Program-made: the position numbers and the translations under genes
From: Xanthomonas sp. GPE 39
Lineage (GTDB): Bacteria; Pseudomonadota; Gammaproteobacteria; Xanthomonadales; Xanthomonadaceae
Length of the DNA: 64,000 bases
Direction of reading: 5' to 3'
NCBI RefSeq assembly: GCF_000963005.1
Contig: NZ_JZHZ01000007.1
Coordinates: 2,145,256-2,209,255 of the forward strand
The notes under the pieces: model-generated
The model's input: only the letters and a program-made list of their open reading frames with translations
Databases searched by the model: none
What the model was told of the DNA's origin: nothing
Part shown: piece after piece, positions 19,465 to 30,793 of the stretch
Position numbering within the stretch: the stretch's first letter is position 1
Layout: the number at the start of each line of letters is the position of its first letter

Positions 19465-20117
19465 ACAGGCAAGCACACGAGCTGGCGCTTTTCCCCGAGC
19501 CGCCACCGACTCCCGACTCCCGACGATATGCCGGGGTCGACGAGGCCGGGCGCGGACCGCTGGCCGGGCCGGTCGCGGTCGCGGCGGTGGTGTTCGATCC
19601 GACCCGTCCCCGTATCAACGGACTGGACGACTCCAAGCAACTGACCGCCGCACGGCGCGAGACACTGTACCCACGCATCATCGAGCGCGCCCTGGCTTGG
19701 CATGTCGTGCTGATCGAAGCCGAAGAGATCGACCGCCTCAACATCTACCAGGCGACCATGCTCGGCATGCGCCGCGCGGTCGAAGGCGTGGCGCATGTCG
19801 CCGGCTTCGCCCGCATCGATGGCAACCGCGTGCCCAAGGGCTTGCCCTGCCCGGCCGAAGCGCTGGTCGGTGGTGACGCGCTTGATCGCGCCATCATGGC
19901 CGCCTCGATCATCGCCAAAGTCACCCGCGACCGGATCATGCAAGACCTGCATGCGCAACACCCGCATTACGGTTTCGACCTGCACAAAGGCTATGCGACG
20001 CCAGCGCATCTGGCCGCGTTGGCCGCGCATGGCCCCTGCCCACAGCACCGACGCAGCTTCGCGCCGGTGCGCAAAGCCCTGGAAGGCCGGGACGCAGGGC
20101 CGAGCATGCAGGGCTAG
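19461..20117 (+). CDS. rnhB: Ribonuclease HII
   Basis: A 218-residue enzyme that removes RNA in RNA-DNA hybrids and single ribonucleotides misinserted in DNA. The catalytic acidic residues are visible in [16 protein letters not shown] (Asp-Glu), DDSKQLT and [19 protein letters not shown] (Asp), with [12 protein letters not shown] at the C-terminal part. The start is a GTG overlapping the lpxB stop (GTGA), which makes the N-terminus ([12 protein letters not shown]) slightly longer than in E. coli. Its place between lpxB and dnaE is the common gammaproteobacterial order. Confidence 0.96.
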   Translation: MNRQAHELALFPEPPPTPDSRRYAGVDEAGRGPLAGPVAVAAVVFDPTRPRINGLDDSKQLTAARRETLYPRIIERALAWHVVLIEAEEIDRLNIYQATMLGMRRAVEGVAHVAGFARIDGNRVPKGLPCPAEALVGGDALDRAIMAASIIAKVTRDRIMQDLHAQHPHYGFDLHKGYATPAHLAALAAHGPCPQHRRSFAPVRKALEGRDAGPSMQG

Positions 20118-20282
20118 GTACGCAATACAGCGCGCGTCAACACACACGCAGCGGGTGCTGGCAACGACGCGAGACGATCCACGCCCACGTGAGACCTGTC
20201 CCGAATGCCAGCGCTTGCCCTGTCAAGCCTTGCCCCCTCCCGCCCCCGCCGCTACCCTGCCTGGGCATCGCTCTGGTTCCGC

Positions 20283-23200
20283 ATGTCCACTTCTCGCTTC
20301 GCCCACCTGCACATCCACACCGAATTCTCGCTGGCGGATTCGACCATCCGTGTGCCCGAGAAACCGGATCAGGCCGACCCGAAGAAAGCCAAGCAAGCCA
20401 ATCTGCTCAGCCGCGCGGTGGAACTGGATCTGCCTGCGCTGGCAGTCACCGATCTCAACAACCTGTTCGCGCTGGTCAAGTTCTACAAGGCCGCCGAGGG
20501 CGTGGGCATCAAGCCAATCGCCGGCGCCGACCTGCTGATCGCCGACGGTAACCAGGCACCATGGCGGCTGACCGTGCTGTGCCGCAACCGCGACGGCTAC
20601 CTGAGCCTGTCGCGGCTGCTGACCCGTGCCTGGCTGGAAGGCCACCGCAGCGAAGGCGGCGTGGCGCTGCGCCCGGAGTGGCTGCAGCACGGCAGCGACA
20701 ACCTGTTCGCGCTGGCCGGGCGCAACAGCCTGGCCGGACGTCTGGCCAGCGAAGGCCGCCACGATCTGGCCGAGCAACAACTGGCCGACTGGCAACGCAT
20801 CTTCGGCGACGGCCTGCACCTGGAACTGACCCGCACCGGCCGCGACGGCGAGGAAGCGTTCAACCGATTCGCCGTGCATGCCGCCGGCGTGCGCGGCCTG
20901 CCCGTGGTGGCCAGCAACGATGTGCGCTTCCTGCATGCCAGCGACTTCGCCGCGCACGAAGCACGCGTGTGCATCTCTTCCGGCCGTGTGCTCGACGACC
21001 CCAAGCGCCCACGCGAGTACAGCGATCAGCAGTACCTTAAATCCGCCGAGGAGATGGCCGCGCTGTTCGCCGACATTCCCGACGCACTCGACAACACCCT
21101 GGCCCTGGCGCAACGCTGCAATCTGCAGATGCAGTTGGGCACCTACTTCCTGCCCGCCTACCCGGTACCGGACGAGGAGACCCTGGACAGTTGGATCCGC
21201 AGCCAGTCACGCGACGGTCTGGCCGCACGCCTGGAAAAGAACCCACTGGCCCCGGGCAAAACCCGTCAGGACTACGTGGAGCGGCTCGAATTCGAGTTAG
21301 ACACCATCATCAAGATGGGCTTTCCCGGCTACTTCCTGATCGTGGCAGACTTCATCCAGTGGGGTAAGCAGCAGGGGATTCCGATCGGGCCAGGCCGCGG
21401 CTCCGGCGCCGGCTCGCTGGTGGCGTGGGCACTGCAGATCACCGACCTGGATCCGCTGCCGTACAACCTGCTGTTCGAGCGCTTCCTCAACCCCGAACGC
21501 GTGTCGATGCCCGACTTCGACATCGACTTCTGCATGGATCGCCGCGATGAGGTGATCGACTACGTTGCGCGCAAGTACGGGCGCGACCGAGTCAGCCAGA
21601 TCATCACCTACGGCACCATGGCGGCAAAAGCCGTGGTACGCGACTGCGGCCGCGTACTCGGTTTCCCCTATGGCTTGGTCGATGGGGTGGCCAAGCTGAT
21701 CCCCAACATCCTCGGCATCACCCTCACCGATGCGATGGGCGAAGGCAAGGACAGCGAAATGGCCGCGCCGGAGTTGATCCAGCGCTACCAGAGCGAGGAA
21801 GACGTCCGCGACCTGATGGACTTGGCGCGACAACTCGAAGACCTCACCCGCAACGCCGGCAAGCACGCTGGCGGCGTGGTGATCGCACCGACACCGCTGT
21901 CAGACTTCTGCCCGCTATTCGCCGAACACGACGTCGACAACCTGGGCAAGAATCCCGTCACCCAATTCGACAAGGACGACGTCGAACAGGTCGGCCTGGT
22001 CAAGTTCGACTTCCTCGGCCTGCGCACACTGACCATCATCGACTGGGCGGTGAAAGCGATCAACGTGCGCCACGCGCGCGCCGGTATCCCGCCGGTGGAA
22101 ATCACCGCGATCCCGCTCGACGATGTACCGACCTACAAAGACATCTTCGCCTCGGGCAGCACCGGTGCGGTGTTCCAGTTCGAATCCTCGGGCATGCGCC
22201 GCTTGCTCAAGGATGCCAAGCCCGACCGCTTCGAGGATCTGATCGCGCTGGTGTCGCTGTACCGTCCCGGCCCGATGGACCTGATCCCCGACTTCAACGC
22301 GCGCAAGCACGGCCAGCAGGCGATCATCTACCCCGATCCACGCACCGAAGCCATCCTGAAAGACACCTACGGCATCATGGTGTACCAGGAGCAGGTCATG
22401 CAGATGGCGCAGATCGTCGGCGGCTACTCGCTGGGCGGCGCGGACCTGTTGCGCCGTGCGATGGGCAAAAAGGTGCCGGCCGAGATGGCCAAGCACCGCG
22501 AAATCTTCCGCGAAGGCGCATCCAAGGGCGGCGTCGGCGAAAGCAAGGCCGACGAAATCTTCGACCTGATGGAGAAGTTCGCCGGCTACGGTTTCAACAA
22601 ATCGCACGCCGCCGCCTATGCACTGGTCAGCTATCAGACCGCCTGGCTGAAACGCCACTATCCGGCCGAATTCATGGCCGCGACGCTGTCCTCGGACATG
22701 GACAACACCGACAAAGTCGTGGGCTTCCTCGATGAGGTCCGCAACCTCGGATTGACCGTGCTGCCACCACGGATCAACGCCTCGGCCTACATGTTCGAAG
22801 CGGCCACACCCGACACCATCCAGTACGGACTGGGCGCGATCAAAGGCGTGGGTCGCGGTGCCTGCGAAGCCATCGTGGCCGAGCGCGAGCGCAGCGGCGC
22901 CTACGTCTCGCTGCTGGATTTCTGCACGCGCGTAGAATCGGCCAAGCTCAACAAGCGCACGCTGGAAGCGCTGATCCACGCAGGCGCGATGGACGGATTG
23001 GACAGCAACCGCGCCACATTGATGCTGCAATTACCCGAGGTGATGAAAGCCACCGAGCAGATGGCGCGCGAGCGCGCCTCCGGGCAAAACTCGCTATTTG
23101 GCAACGCCGACACCAGCGCACCGGCGCTGCACTTGAACCTGCCGGAAAGCAAAGAATGGCCGCTGGGCCAGTTGCTGGCCGGCGAGCGCGAGACGCTGGG

Positions 23201-23879
23201 GTTTTATCTCAGCGGGCATCCGTTCGATCCGTACCGCGACGAAGTCCGCGAACTGGTCGGCTGCGACCTCGGCGCACTGGAAAAAATCTGCGCGCAATCC
23301 AGCGGCGGACGCGGACGCAGCGGCGATGGCGATGGCGAAAAGCGCGCCTGGCGTCCGGAAGTCAGCGCGATCCTAGCCGGCCTGGTGGTCGGCGTGCGCC
23401 GCAAGGGCGATAGCCAGGTGTTCGTACAACTGGAAGATGGCCGTGGTCGCATCGAATGCAGCGCATTCTCCGATGCGCTCGCCGAGTTCGGCCACCTGCT
23501 CACCCGCGACCGGCTGCTGATCGTCAAGGGTGGCGTGCGCGAGGATGAATTCAACGGCGGCTATGCCATGCGCATCCGCCAATGCTGGGACTACGAACAC
23601 ATCTGCACCCACCATGCGCAGCGGCTGTCGTTGCGGCTGGATTTACGCCAACGCAGCGCCTGGCCGCGCATCGACGGCTTGCTCGCCCGCCACCGCCCGG
23701 GCAAGACGCCACTGCGTCTGGACCTGTTACTGCAATCGGCGCAAGGCAGCGTGGCCGGCATGCTCGACCTCAACGGCAATCATTCGGTCCGCGTGGACCC
23801 GCACCTGCTGGACGCGCTGCGTGGCGATCCGGCAGTGTGCGCGGTGAAAGTCAAATACACCCCGCCGTGGGCGAACTGA
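20283..23879 (+). CDS. dnaE: DNA polymerase III alpha subunit
   Basis: A 1198-residue replicative polymerase catalytic subunit. An N-terminal PHP domain begins [15 protein letters not shown]. The palm holds the catalytic aspartates in PDFDIDF, D411 and D413 here (D401 and D403 in E. coli), after [17 protein letters not shown] fingers/helix-hairpin region follows ([21 protein letters not shown]). The sliding-clamp-binding motif QNSLFG is at residues 935-940, and an OB domain comes near 1020-1110. The true start is [10 protein letters not shown]; the open frame runs 78 bases further upstream without homology. It follows rnhB by 165 bases in which no clear promoter was recognised. Confidence 0.98.
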   Translation: MSTSRFAHLHIHTEFSLADSTIRVPEKPDQADPKKAKQANLLSRAVELDLPALAVTDLNNLFALVKFYKAAEGVGIKPIAGADLLIADGNQAPWRLTVLCRNRDGYLSLSRLLTRAWLEGHRSEGGVALRPEWLQHGSDNLFALAGRNSLAGRLASEGRHDLAEQQLADWQRIFGDGLHLELTRTGRDGEEAFNRFAVHAAGVRGLPVVASNDVRFLHASDFAAHEARVCISSGRVLDDPKRPREYSDQQYLKSAEEMAALFADIPDALDNTLALAQRCNLQMQLGTYFLPAYPVPDEETLDSWIRSQSRDGLAARLEKNPLAPGKTRQDYVERLEFELDTIIKMGFPGYFLIVADFIQWGKQQGIPIGPGRGSGAGSLVAWALQITDLDPLPYNLLFERFLNPERVSMPDFDIDFCMDRRDEVIDYVARKYGRDRVSQIITYGTMAAKAVVRDCGRVLGFPYGLVDGVAKLIPNILGITLTDAMGEGKDSEMAAPELIQRYQSEEDVRDLMDLARQLEDLTRNAGKHAGGVVIAPTPLSDFCPLFAEHDVDNLGKNPVTQFDKDDVEQVGLVKFDFLGLRTLTIIDWAVKAINVRHARAGIPPVEITAIPLDDVPTYKDIFASGSTGAVFQFESSGMRRLLKDAKPDRFEDLIALVSLYRPGPMDLIPDFNARKHGQQAIIYPDPRTEAILKDTYGIMVYQEQVMQMAQIVGGYSLGGADLLRRAMGKKVPAEMAKHREIFREGASKGGVGESKADEIFDLMEKFAGYGFNKSHAAAYALVSYQTAWLKRHYPAEFMAATLSSDMDNTDKVVGFLDEVRNLGLTVLPPRINASAYMFEAATPDTIQYGLGAIKGVGRGACEAIVAERERSGAYVSLLDFCTRVESAKLNKRTLEALIHAGAMDGLDSNRATLMLQLPEVMKATEQMARERASGQNSLFGNADTSAPALHLNLPESKEWPLGQLLAGERETLGFYLSGHPFDPYRDEVRELVGCDLGALEKICAQSSGGRGRSGDGDGEKRAWRPEVSAILAGLVVGVRRKGDSQVFVQLEDGRGRIECSAFSDALAEFGHLLTRDRLLIVKGGVREDEFNGGYAMRIRQCWDYEHICTHHAQRLSLRLDLRQRSAWPRIDGLLARHRPGKTPLRLDLLLQSAQGSVAGMLDLNGNHSVRVDPHLLDALRGDPAVCAVKVKYTPPWAN

Positions 23880-24033
23880 TCCGCGCGGCGGCTGTCGCGT
23901 TGTCTCTATTGCCGCTTCGCGTGCACTTTCCAGTGACGCTGACACCAGCCCAACCACGCCACCGAACGGCCGCGTACGGGGTAATGCCCGGCATTCGGCT
24001 AAACTGCGCACATCACGTTCACCACCGCTTCCA

Positions 24034-24993
24034 ATGAACCCGAACTACCTCGACTTCGAGCAACCCATCGCCGATCTGGAAGCCAAGATCCAGGAAATGC
24101 GTAGCGCCAGCAATGGCACAGCCGTCAACGTCGACACCGAAGTGCTGGCGCTGCAGGACAAACTGCGCGCACGCACCGCGCAGATCTTCCGCGATCTATC
24201 GCCCTGGCAGATCTCGCAGTTGGCGCGGCATCCGCAGCGCCCCTACACGCTGGACTATATCGACGTACTGTGCGATCAATTCCAGGAACTGGCCGGGGAC
24301 CGCGCATTTGCCGACGACAAGGCCATCGTCGGCGGCATCGGTCGCATCGACGGTCGCTCCGTGGTCATCATCGGCCACCAAAAAGGACGCGACACCAAGA
24401 GCAAGATCGCGCGCAATTTCGGCATGCCGCGCCCGGAAGGCTATCGCAAGGCGCTGCGCCTGATGAAGCTGGCCGAGCGTTTCAAGCTGCCCTTGCTGAC
24501 CTTCATCGACACCCCGGGCGCCTACCCCGGCATCGGTGCCGAAGAGCGCGGCCAGAGCGAAGCAATCGCACGCAACCTGCTGGAAATGGCCGAATTGAAG
24601 GTTCCGGTGATCTGCACCGTGATCGGCGAAGGCGGCTCCGGCGGCGCGCTGGCCATCGGTGTGGGCGACCGTACCTTGATGCTGCAGTACGGCACCTATT
24701 CGGTGATTTCGCCGGAAGGCTGCGCCTCGATCCTGTGGAAGGACGCCGGCAAGGCCAAGGATGCCGCCGAGCAACTGGGCCTGACCGCTAAACGGCTGTC
24801 CGCGCTCGGCCTGGTCGACAAGGTGATCCGCGAGCCGATCGGCGGCGCGCACCGCAATCCCATGCAGATGGGCAAGCGCCTGAAAGCCGTGTTGCTCAAC
24901 GAGCTGGACGCCTTGGAACGGCAGCCAATCGCAAAACTGCTGCAAAAGCGCTACGAGCGCCTGCGCAGCTATGGCGCTTACGAGGCAGCCTGA
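24034..24993 (+). CDS. accA: Acetyl-CoA carboxylase carboxyltransferase subunit alpha
   Basis: A 319-residue subunit that, with AccD, transfers the carboxyl group from biotin to acetyl-CoA to give malonyl-CoA. The family begins with [17 protein letters not shown] and has [58 protein letters not shown] and [20 protein letters not shown] (oxyanion-forming glycines). Length matches E. coli (319). A -10-like TAAACT (24000-24005) lies about 30 bases upstream. It ends the housekeeping run; the next gene is on the other strand. Confidence 0.98.
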   Translation: MNPNYLDFEQPIADLEAKIQEMRSASNGTAVNVDTEVLALQDKLRARTAQIFRDLSPWQISQLARHPQRPYTLDYIDVLCDQFQELAGDRAFADDKAIVGGIGRIDGRSVVIIGHQKGRDTKSKIARNFGMPRPEGYRKALRLMKLAERFKLPLLTFIDTPGAYPGIGAEERGQSEAIARNLLEMAELKVPVICTVIGEGGSGGALAIGVGDRTLMLQYGTYSVISPEGCASILWKDAGKAKDAAEQLGLTAKRLSALGLVDKVIREPIGGAHRNPMQMGKRLKAVLLNELDALERQPIAKLLQKRYERLRSYGAYEAA

Positions 24994-25194
24994 CCTTCCC
25001 AGCGCGCAGGGTTGCGCCGCATCGCGCCCTTGCCGATGCTGTCGACGCTCTTGCAATCGACCCGCTGCGTGCAGATCACGCGCAGCGATCGATCGCAGCA
25101 CTGGATTTGATGACGCAAGACGGATGTGCGCATGGACATTTGCGTATACCCCGAGCGAATCGACCGCCAAGGTTTGCCTAGTGGTCGAGCTGAC

Positions 25195-25647
25195 TCAAAA
25201 CGGCTTCGCCAGCACCAACCAGATCACCACCAGCAACACCAACACCGGCACCTCGTTGAACAGCCGCAGCGCGCGCGAGGACGGCAGCGCCTGCTGCCCC
25301 ACCCGCTTGAGCCAGCGTCCGGTGAACACATAGTAGGCCAGCATCAACGCCACCAAGCCCAGCTTGGCGTGCAACCAACCGCTGTGGTCTGGCACGACCA
25401 TGGTCGGGAAATTTGGCAGCACCTTGTAGCCCAGCCAAAGCACCAATCCCAGCAACAACGCCAGACCGAACATGCTGTGGCCGAAACGGTACAAACGCCG
25501 CCCCATCAGTGCCAGCCGCTCCTGCACCTGCGGCTGACCCGTGCTCTCGGCCGCGTTGACCAGGATGCGCGGCAAGTAGAACACCGCCGCCATCCAGGCG
25601 ATCACGAACAGCAGATGCAAGGACTTGATCCACAGATAGAGTTGCAT
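25195..25647 (-). CDS. hemJ: Protoporphyrinogen IX oxidase HemJ (CopD-like membrane protein)
   Basis: A 150-residue inner-membrane protein with four hydrophobic helices. Conserved HemJ features are LYLWIKSLHLLFVIAWMA at the N-terminus (His 11), YLPRILV, GWLHAKLGLV (second conserved His) and FNEVP near the C-terminus. HemJ oxidises protoporphyrinogen IX to protoporphyrin IX in haem synthesis and is the usual form in Xanthomonadaceae, which lack HemY or HemG in many species (family knowledge). The start MQLYLW gives the family length; the open frame continues upstream without homology. It is divergent from the methyltransferase at 25728. Confidence 0.88.
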   Translation of the reverse strand: MQLYLWIKSLHLLFVIAWMAAVFYLPRILVNAAESTGQPQVQERLALMGRRLYRFGHSMFGLALLLGLVLWLGYKVLPNFPTMVVPDHSGWLHAKLGLVALMLAYYVFTGRWLKRVGQQALPSSRALRLFNEVPVLVLLVVIWLVLAKPF

Positions 25648-25727
25648 GCGCTGGCTCCAGGTCGCTGGCGTAGGATGTCGTGCCATTTTGTCCCATTCGT
25701 CCCGCGACCGCACGGACCCACCCGCGC

Positions 25728-26333
25728 ATGCACAAACAATACGACGCCGACTACTTCCAACGCTGGTACCGCCGCGACGGCATCGGTAATGCCGCGCGTC
25801 TGGCACGCAAGGTCGCACTCGCCATCGCGCAGGCCGAGTACTACTTGGAACGCCCGATCCGCAGCGTGCTCGACATCGGCTGCGGCGAAGGGGCTTGGCG
25901 CGCGCCGCTGCTGAAACAACGCCCCAAGCTGCGCTACCTCGGTTTCGACAGCAGTGACTACGCGGTCGCCCGCTATGGCCGCCAACGCAATCTGCACCCG
26001 GCGCGCTTTGGCGATTTCGCCTGGTTGCGACCGTGCGCCCCGGTGGATCTGCTGGTGTGCTCGGATGTCCTGCACTACGTCCCCAGCCGCGAATTGCGTC
26101 AGGGCCTGCCAGGTCTGGCCGAGCTGTGCGGCGGGGTCGCATTCCTGGAGACCTTCACCGCGCAGGACGACTTCGATGGCGACCATGCCGAGTTCCAGCC
26201 ACGCGCAGCACGCTGGTACCGACGCCAATTTGGTGCAGTCGGCTTGCGCCCGGTGGGCAGTCACTGCTGGCTGAGCCCCGCGATGGCGGGCGATGCAGCG
26301 GCGCTGGAGACGACAGCTCTGCCCCCCTATTAA
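25728..26333 (+). CDS. Class I SAM-dependent methyltransferase, substrate unknown
   Basis: A 201-residue protein with the Rossmann-type SAM motif VLDIGCGEGAWRAPLL (about residues 40-55), an acidic end of strand 2 in YLGFDSSDYAV, and LLVCSDVLHYVPSREL as motif IV. An N-terminal YDADYFQRWYRR segment precedes the fold. Nothing in the sequence fixes the substrate. The start MHKQYDADYF is preferred over an in-frame ATG 48 bases upstream because the upstream residues are low-complexity and unlike the family. It is separated by 63 bases from phaZ. Confidence 0.85.
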   Translation: MHKQYDADYFQRWYRRDGIGNAARLARKVALAIAQAEYYLERPIRSVLDIGCGEGAWRAPLLKQRPKLRYLGFDSSDYAVARYGRQRNLHPARFGDFAWLRPCAPVDLLVCSDVLHYVPSRELRQGLPGLAELCGGVAFLETFTAQDDFDGDHAEFQPRAARWYRRQFGAVGLRPVGSHCWLSPAMAGDAAALETTALPPY

Positions 26334-26396
26334 GGAGCAGCCGACCACGATGGGTTATGCTGCACAGCAGCATACGCTCAGGATGGGAACACCGGC

Positions 26397-27716
26397 ATGC
26401 TTTACCAATTGCACGAACTGACCCGCAACCTGCTCGCGCCCTGGGTCCACCAGGCCGAGGCCAACGCCAAGATATTCTCCGACGCCAACAGCGTATGGTC
26501 GACGCTGCCGGGAGCCGACCGGTTCGCCGCCAGCAACGAGCTACTGCATCGTCTGGGCAAGGACTACGAGAAACCGGCTTGGTCTTTGGATCATGTCGAA
26601 ATCAACGGCCACGCCCTGCCGATCGTCGAGCAGGAAGTCCTGCACAAACCGTTCTGCCGCCTGCTGCGCTTCAAGCGCTTCAGCGACGACACCGCCATCG
26701 TGGACAGCCTCAAGCAGCAACCCGCCGTGCTGGTGGTGGCGCCGCTGTCCGGCCACCATGCCACGCTGCTGCGCGATACCGTGCGCACCCTGCTACGCGA
26801 CCACAAGGTCTACGTCACCGACTGGATCGATGCACGCATGGTGCCGCAGAGCGAAGGCGACTTCGGCCTGGACGACTATGTCGACTACGTGCAGGAATTC
26901 ATTCGCCATATCGGCGCCGCATCGCTGCACGTGATGAGCGTGTGCCAGCCGACCGTGCCGGTGCTGGCGGCGGTGTCGCTGATGGCCGCGCGCGGCGAAG
27001 TCACACCGCGCTCGCTGGTGATGATGGGCGGGCCGATCGATGCTCGACACAGCCCCACCGAGGTCAACAACCTGGCCACGCGCAACACGCTGTCCTGGTT
27101 CGAGCACAACGTCATCCACACCGTGCCGTCGGCGTATCCCGGCCATGGCCGCCAGGTGTATCCGGGCTTTTTGCAGCACATCGGTTTTCTGGCGATGAAC
27201 CCGAGCCGGCATTTCATGTCGCACTGGGATTTCTACGCCAACCTGATCAAAGGCGATTTGCAGGACGCTCAGGCGCACCGCCGCTTCTACGACGAATACA
27301 ACGCGGTGCTGGACATGCCGGCCTCCTACTATTTGGATACGATCCGGGTGGTGTTCCAGGAGTTCCTGCTGCCGCGCGGAGAATGGACGGTCAACGGCGA
27401 GCGTGTGGATCCATCGGCGATTCGCGACACCGCGCTGCTCAGTATCGAAGGCGAACTAGACGACATCTCCGGCCTCGGCCAAACCGCGGCGGTACACGAG
27501 CTGTGCACCGGCATCGCCGCGCAGCGCCGCCAGCATCTGGAAGTGAAAGGCGCCGGCCATTACGGCATTTTCAGCGGCCGCCGCTGGCGCGAGATCGTCT
27601 ATCCGCAGGTACGTGCCTTCATCGCCGCCAATGCTGGTGCAGCCAAAGCTGCGGTGCCAGTCGGCAATGTCAGCCCACTGAAGCAACGTGGCAACAACAA
27701 CGGCAAAACGCGCTGA
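26397..27716 (+). CDS. phaZ: Intracellular poly(3-hydroxybutyrate) depolymerase
   Basis: A 439-residue alpha/beta hydrolase of the PHB_depo_C type. The N-terminus MLYQLHELTRNLLAPW and the segments VLVVAPLSGHHATLLRDTVR, VYVTDWIDARMVP and FGLDDYVDYVQ are typical of the intracellular enzyme. The nucleophile motif reads SVCQPTVP with Cys 183 in place of serine, as in the Ralstonia PhaZa1 group. The catalytic His is probably in KGAGHYGIFSGRRW near the end. It would mobilise stored PHB to hydroxybutyrate. No PHA synthase or phasin gene lies in this window, so it is a lone gene here. Confidence 0.93.
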   Translation: MLYQLHELTRNLLAPWVHQAEANAKIFSDANSVWSTLPGADRFAASNELLHRLGKDYEKPAWSLDHVEINGHALPIVEQEVLHKPFCRLLRFKRFSDDTAIVDSLKQQPAVLVVAPLSGHHATLLRDTVRTLLRDHKVYVTDWIDARMVPQSEGDFGLDDYVDYVQEFIRHIGAASLHVMSVCQPTVPVLAAVSLMAARGEVTPRSLVMMGGPIDARHSPTEVNNLATRNTLSWFEHNVIHTVPSAYPGHGRQVYPGFLQHIGFLAMNPSRHFMSHWDFYANLIKGDLQDAQAHRRFYDEYNAVLDMPASYYLDTIRVVFQEFLLPRGEWTVNGERVDPSAIRDTALLSIEGELDDISGLGQTAAVHELCTGIAAQRRQHLEVKGAGHYGIFSGRRWREIVYPQVRAFIAANAGAAKAAVPVGNVSPLKQRGNNNGKTR

Positions 27717-27836
27717 ACGCCGCCATGGCGGCATAGGGGATGAGCGCTGACGCGGTGAAACCCGCCGCGTCGTCAACGCATTGGCAGCGACCAGCGCTTC
27801 GGTGAAAATCCAACGACCTTCGACCGGATCACGTCC

Positions 27837-28760
27837 ATGCCATTGCGCTCGCCTCTGCTCGTCCTCGCGCTGCTTTGCTCGACCACGGCAGCCAACGCAG
27901 CCACGGCTGAAACCAAGCAGACAGCCTATCGCAGTCCGCAGCAGATTCTGGATGCCTCCAAGCCCAGCGATTGGCGCAACTTGGACCCAGCGAACACGCT
28001 CTATTTGGAATTGGAAAGTGGACGGGTCGTCATCGAACTGGCCCCCGCATTCGCGCCGCAACACGTCGGCAACATCCGCACCCTCGCCCACGAGCACTTC
28101 TGGGACGGACTGAGCATCTACCGCTCACAGGATAATTTCGTGGTGCAGTTCGGCGATCCCGATGCCGACACCATCGGCAAGGCCAAGTCGCTGGGCAGCG
28201 CCAAGACGCACCTGCCCGCCGAATTCCAGCGCCCGATCACCGGCCTGACATTCCAGCCGCTGCCCGACCGCGACGGCTGGGCACCACAAGTCGGCTTTGT
28301 CGACGACTTCCCCGTCGCGCGCGATCCCAAGGCCGGCACCGCATGGTTGGCGCATTGCTACGGCACCCTCGGCGCCGGCCGCAACAACGACGAGGACAGC
28401 AGCATCGGCAACGAACTGTATGTCGTCACTGGTCAGTCGCCGCGGCAACTGGACCGCAACATCACCGTGGTCGGCCGCGTGATCAAGGGCATGGAACTGC
28501 TCAGTGTCATCCCGCGCGGCCCGGACCCGATGGGCTTCTACGAGAAGCCCGAACAACGCACGCCCATCCGTGCGATCCGTCTTGCCAGCGACGTGCCGGT
28601 CGCCGAGCGCACGGCGCTGCAGTTGCTGCGCACCGATACGCAAACGTTCCGCGACGTGGTCGAAGCGCGGCGCAACCGTCATGACAATTTCTACAAGCGC
28701 CCGGCCGGGCATATCGACCTTTGCAACGTACCGCTACCGGTGCGCACGCCACCGCACTGA
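27837..28760 (+). CDS. Secreted cyclophilin-type peptidyl-prolyl isomerase
   Basis: A 307-residue protein with a signal peptide (residues 1-21, TAANA) and one cyclophilin domain of about 200 residues, so it should act in the periplasm or outside the cell. Domain features are [45 protein letters not shown] and, later, [25 protein letters not shown]. The domain is longer than in PpiA because of insertions around residues 120-160. About 60 C-terminal residues follow the fold, ending in [12 protein letters not shown]. Isomerase activity is inferred from the family; not all catalytic positions could be aligned by eye. Confidence 0.88.
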   Translation: MPLRSPLLVLALLCSTTAANAATAETKQTAYRSPQQILDASKPSDWRNLDPANTLYLELESGRVVIELAPAFAPQHVGNIRTLAHEHFWDGLSIYRSQDNFVVQFGDPDADTIGKAKSLGSAKTHLPAEFQRPITGLTFQPLPDRDGWAPQVGFVDDFPVARDPKAGTAWLAHCYGTLGAGRNNDEDSSIGNELYVVTGQSPRQLDRNITVVGRVIKGMELLSVIPRGPDPMGFYEKPEQRTPIRAIRLASDVPVAERTALQLLRTDTQTFRDVVEARRNRHDNFYKRPAGHIDLCNVPLPVRTPPH

Positions 28761-28766
28761 GGCCAA

Positions 28767-28788
28767 GTCAGCGCGCGTTTGCGCTGAC
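28767..28788. terminator. Hairpin between convergent genes (cyclophilin and serine hydrolase)
   Basis: GTCAGCGC (28767-28774) and GCGCTGAC (28781-28788) form a perfect 8-bp stem around GCGTTT, six bases after the cyclophilin stop. No T-run follows. Plausible terminator of moderate strength. Confidence 0.45.
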
Positions 28789-28869
28789 ACGACTGCCCGC
28801 TTTTGGACAACACACTCAGACCGGCGCCGCGCTGCGGCGCTGGACTTGCGAACATCGCCGCTCCCGCAT

Positions 28870-30465
28870 TCACTGCACCGGGGTCAATACCAGATCCTGG
28901 AAGTCGAAACTGAAATCCGTCAACGGCGAAATCGCCTGCATGCGCGCCTGGCGCACTTTGCCGTCGGCGTTGAGGGCGAAATTTATGAAAGCATCGGCAT
29001 TGAGCGAGCGATCGCGCCAGCGCACGATGAAGGTGTCGTGCTGCCAATGCTCCAGACTACCCACCAATTGCGCGGTCTTGCTGAAACGCAACTCCAGCCT
29101 CTTACCCTCTAGGCGCACCATCACCTCGCCATACCAGGGGTCGCGGTAAGTGCCTGCATAACCGGCCAATGGCAGCGAGGGTTTGGACTTGGCATCGCGT
29201 GCGGCCACATGCTTGGCCCAATCCGCGTCGGCGCCGGCATCGGCCTTGGCCTCCGCCGCGGCATACGCCGCAGTCCAATCGGTCGCTGGCGCGCCAAGGT
29301 AGGCATCGAGCACCTGCAGGGTGATCGCATTGAAAGCCGCACCGACCTCTTGGTTGGTCAGCACGATCACGCCGAGCTTGCGCTCGGGCACCAGCGTCAA
29401 GCGCGACACCATGCCCGGCCAGCCACCGGTATGCCAGACCAGTTTGGCGCCACGGTAGTCGCTCAGGCTCCACCCCTCGCCATAGCCGGCGAAGTTCGGC
29501 TTGGCCGGCAGCAACTCCGGCACGCTCGGCTCGGAGATTGCGATTGGAGTGATGACCTGCCACATCTCCTGCTGGCGCTGCGTACTGAACAAGCGCCGCT
29601 CCTGCCCGTCGAGCGAAGGCAAGCGGCCACCGTCGAGCTGCACCAGCATCCACTTGGCCATGTCGTGCACATTGGCATAGATGCCGCCGGCACCGGAATT
29701 ATTGGACCAGGTCAACGGCGACACCGTGCGCAACTGGCGAAAGTCGAACTTGGCATGACCGACCGCCGCCTGATCGCCCGCCTGTAGATGATCGCTGTTG
29801 ATGCGTGCGCCCTGCATGCCCACGGGCACGAAGATGCGCTGCTGCACGAACGCCGCGTAGCTCTGCCCGGAGACCTGCTCGATCAACTTCTGCGCCACGG
29901 CATACAGGATGTTGTCGTAGGCGTAGCGGTCGCGGAAGCCCCCCTTCAGCGGCACATGCGCCAACCGCCGCACCACCTCCTCGTTGCTGTAACTGGTGGC
30001 AGGCCAGAACAGCAGATCGCCAGCGCCCAAGCTCAATCCGCTCCGGTGCGCCAGGAGATCGCGCACGCGCATCTCGCGTGTCACGTAGGGATCGGACATC
30101 TGGAACCAAGGCAAATGCTCGACGACGCGATCATCCAGACTCAGCTTGCCCTCGTCGGCCAAGATCGACAGCGCCGCAGCGGTAAACGCCTTGGTGTTGG
30201 AGGCGATGGCGAACAAGGTCTGCGCATCCACCGGCTCCGGCTTGCCCAATTCGCGCACACCGTAGCCGCGCTCCAGCACCACCTGCCCGTCCTTGACGAT
30301 GGCAATGGCGATACCGGGGACGTCGAACTGTTTGCGGACCCGCTCCACGCGCGCATCCAAATCCTGCAACGACGACGGCAGCACGGGTGTCGGCACCTGC
30401 GCCTGCGCGCTGACACTCATCGCCAACAGCAGGCCACAGCCCATCGATATACTTTTCAAATCCAT
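28870..30465 (-). CDS. Secreted beta-lactamase-fold serine hydrolase with C-terminal DUF3471-like domain
   Basis: A 531-residue protein. The signal peptide is residues 1-22 (SVSAQA). The beta-lactamase/class C penicillin-binding fold has the nucleophile motif SNTK (residues 89-92), YDN (183-185) as the YxN motif, and HTGG in VWHTGGWPG. Residues about 430-531 form a separate beta-rich C-terminal domain (LAGYAGTYRDPWYGEV onward) like DUF3471. Such proteins are esterases, D-aminopeptidases or peptidases more often than resistance enzymes; the substrate cannot be told. The start MDLKSIS is fixed by AGGAG six bases upstream. It is divergent from the KDG permease. Confidence 0.87.
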   Translation of the reverse strand: MDLKSISMGCGLLLAMSVSAQAQVPTPVLPSSLQDLDARVERVRKQFDVPGIAIAIVKDGQVVLERGYGVRELGKPEPVDAQTLFAIASNTKAFTAAALSILADEGKLSLDDRVVEHLPWFQMSDPYVTREMRVRDLLAHRSGLSLGAGDLLFWPATSYSNEEVVRRLAHVPLKGGFRDRYAYDNILYAVAQKLIEQVSGQSYAAFVQQRIFVPVGMQGARINSDHLQAGDQAAVGHAKFDFRQLRTVSPLTWSNNSGAGGIYANVHDMAKWMLVQLDGGRLPSLDGQERRLFSTQRQQEMWQVITPIAISEPSVPELLPAKPNFAGYGEGWSLSDYRGAKLVWHTGGWPGMVSRLTLVPERKLGVIVLTNQEVGAAFNAITLQVLDAYLGAPATDWTAAYAAAEAKADAGADADWAKHVAARDAKSKPSLPLAGYAGTYRDPWYGEVMVRLEGKRLELRFSKTAQLVGSLEHWQHDTFIVRWRDRSLNADAFINFALNADGKVRQARMQAISPLTDFSFDFQDLVLTPVQ

Positions 30466-30793
30466 CGCTCCTGAAGGGAACCTACACATGGTCGCAGGCG
30501 CATCACCGACTCCACCCGCAGCAGATACGCAGCGCAGTGTAGGCCAGGACACGAAGCGACGGCAGCGCCAGAGAGTGAAGTCACCCGCATCGTGGACGCG
30601 AACCGCAGCACAACATCGATTCGGCAGTTGATCGATTCGCCCGCGCCGGGCTGAGCGGGTGCGGACAACCTCCTGCCGGTGCCATCCACACGTCGCGAGG
30701 ATGCGGTAAAACCCTCAAATAATCGCGACGTCGGTGATCGCAACACCCGACGCGGTGGCGGCTTCTCCCTCACCTCTCCACTGGACCCACCCA
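30466..30793. other. Divergent intergenic region between serine hydrolase and KDG permease
   Basis: These 328 bases must hold promoters for both flanking genes. No open frame looks coding. No convincing -35/-10 pair, terminator or dyad was found by eye. Confidence 0.4.

Noticed and set aside
27720-27733. Palindrome GCCGCCATGGCGGC after phaZ
   Set aside because: A short GC-rich palindrome of this kind is expected by chance in such DNA, and there is no T-run.
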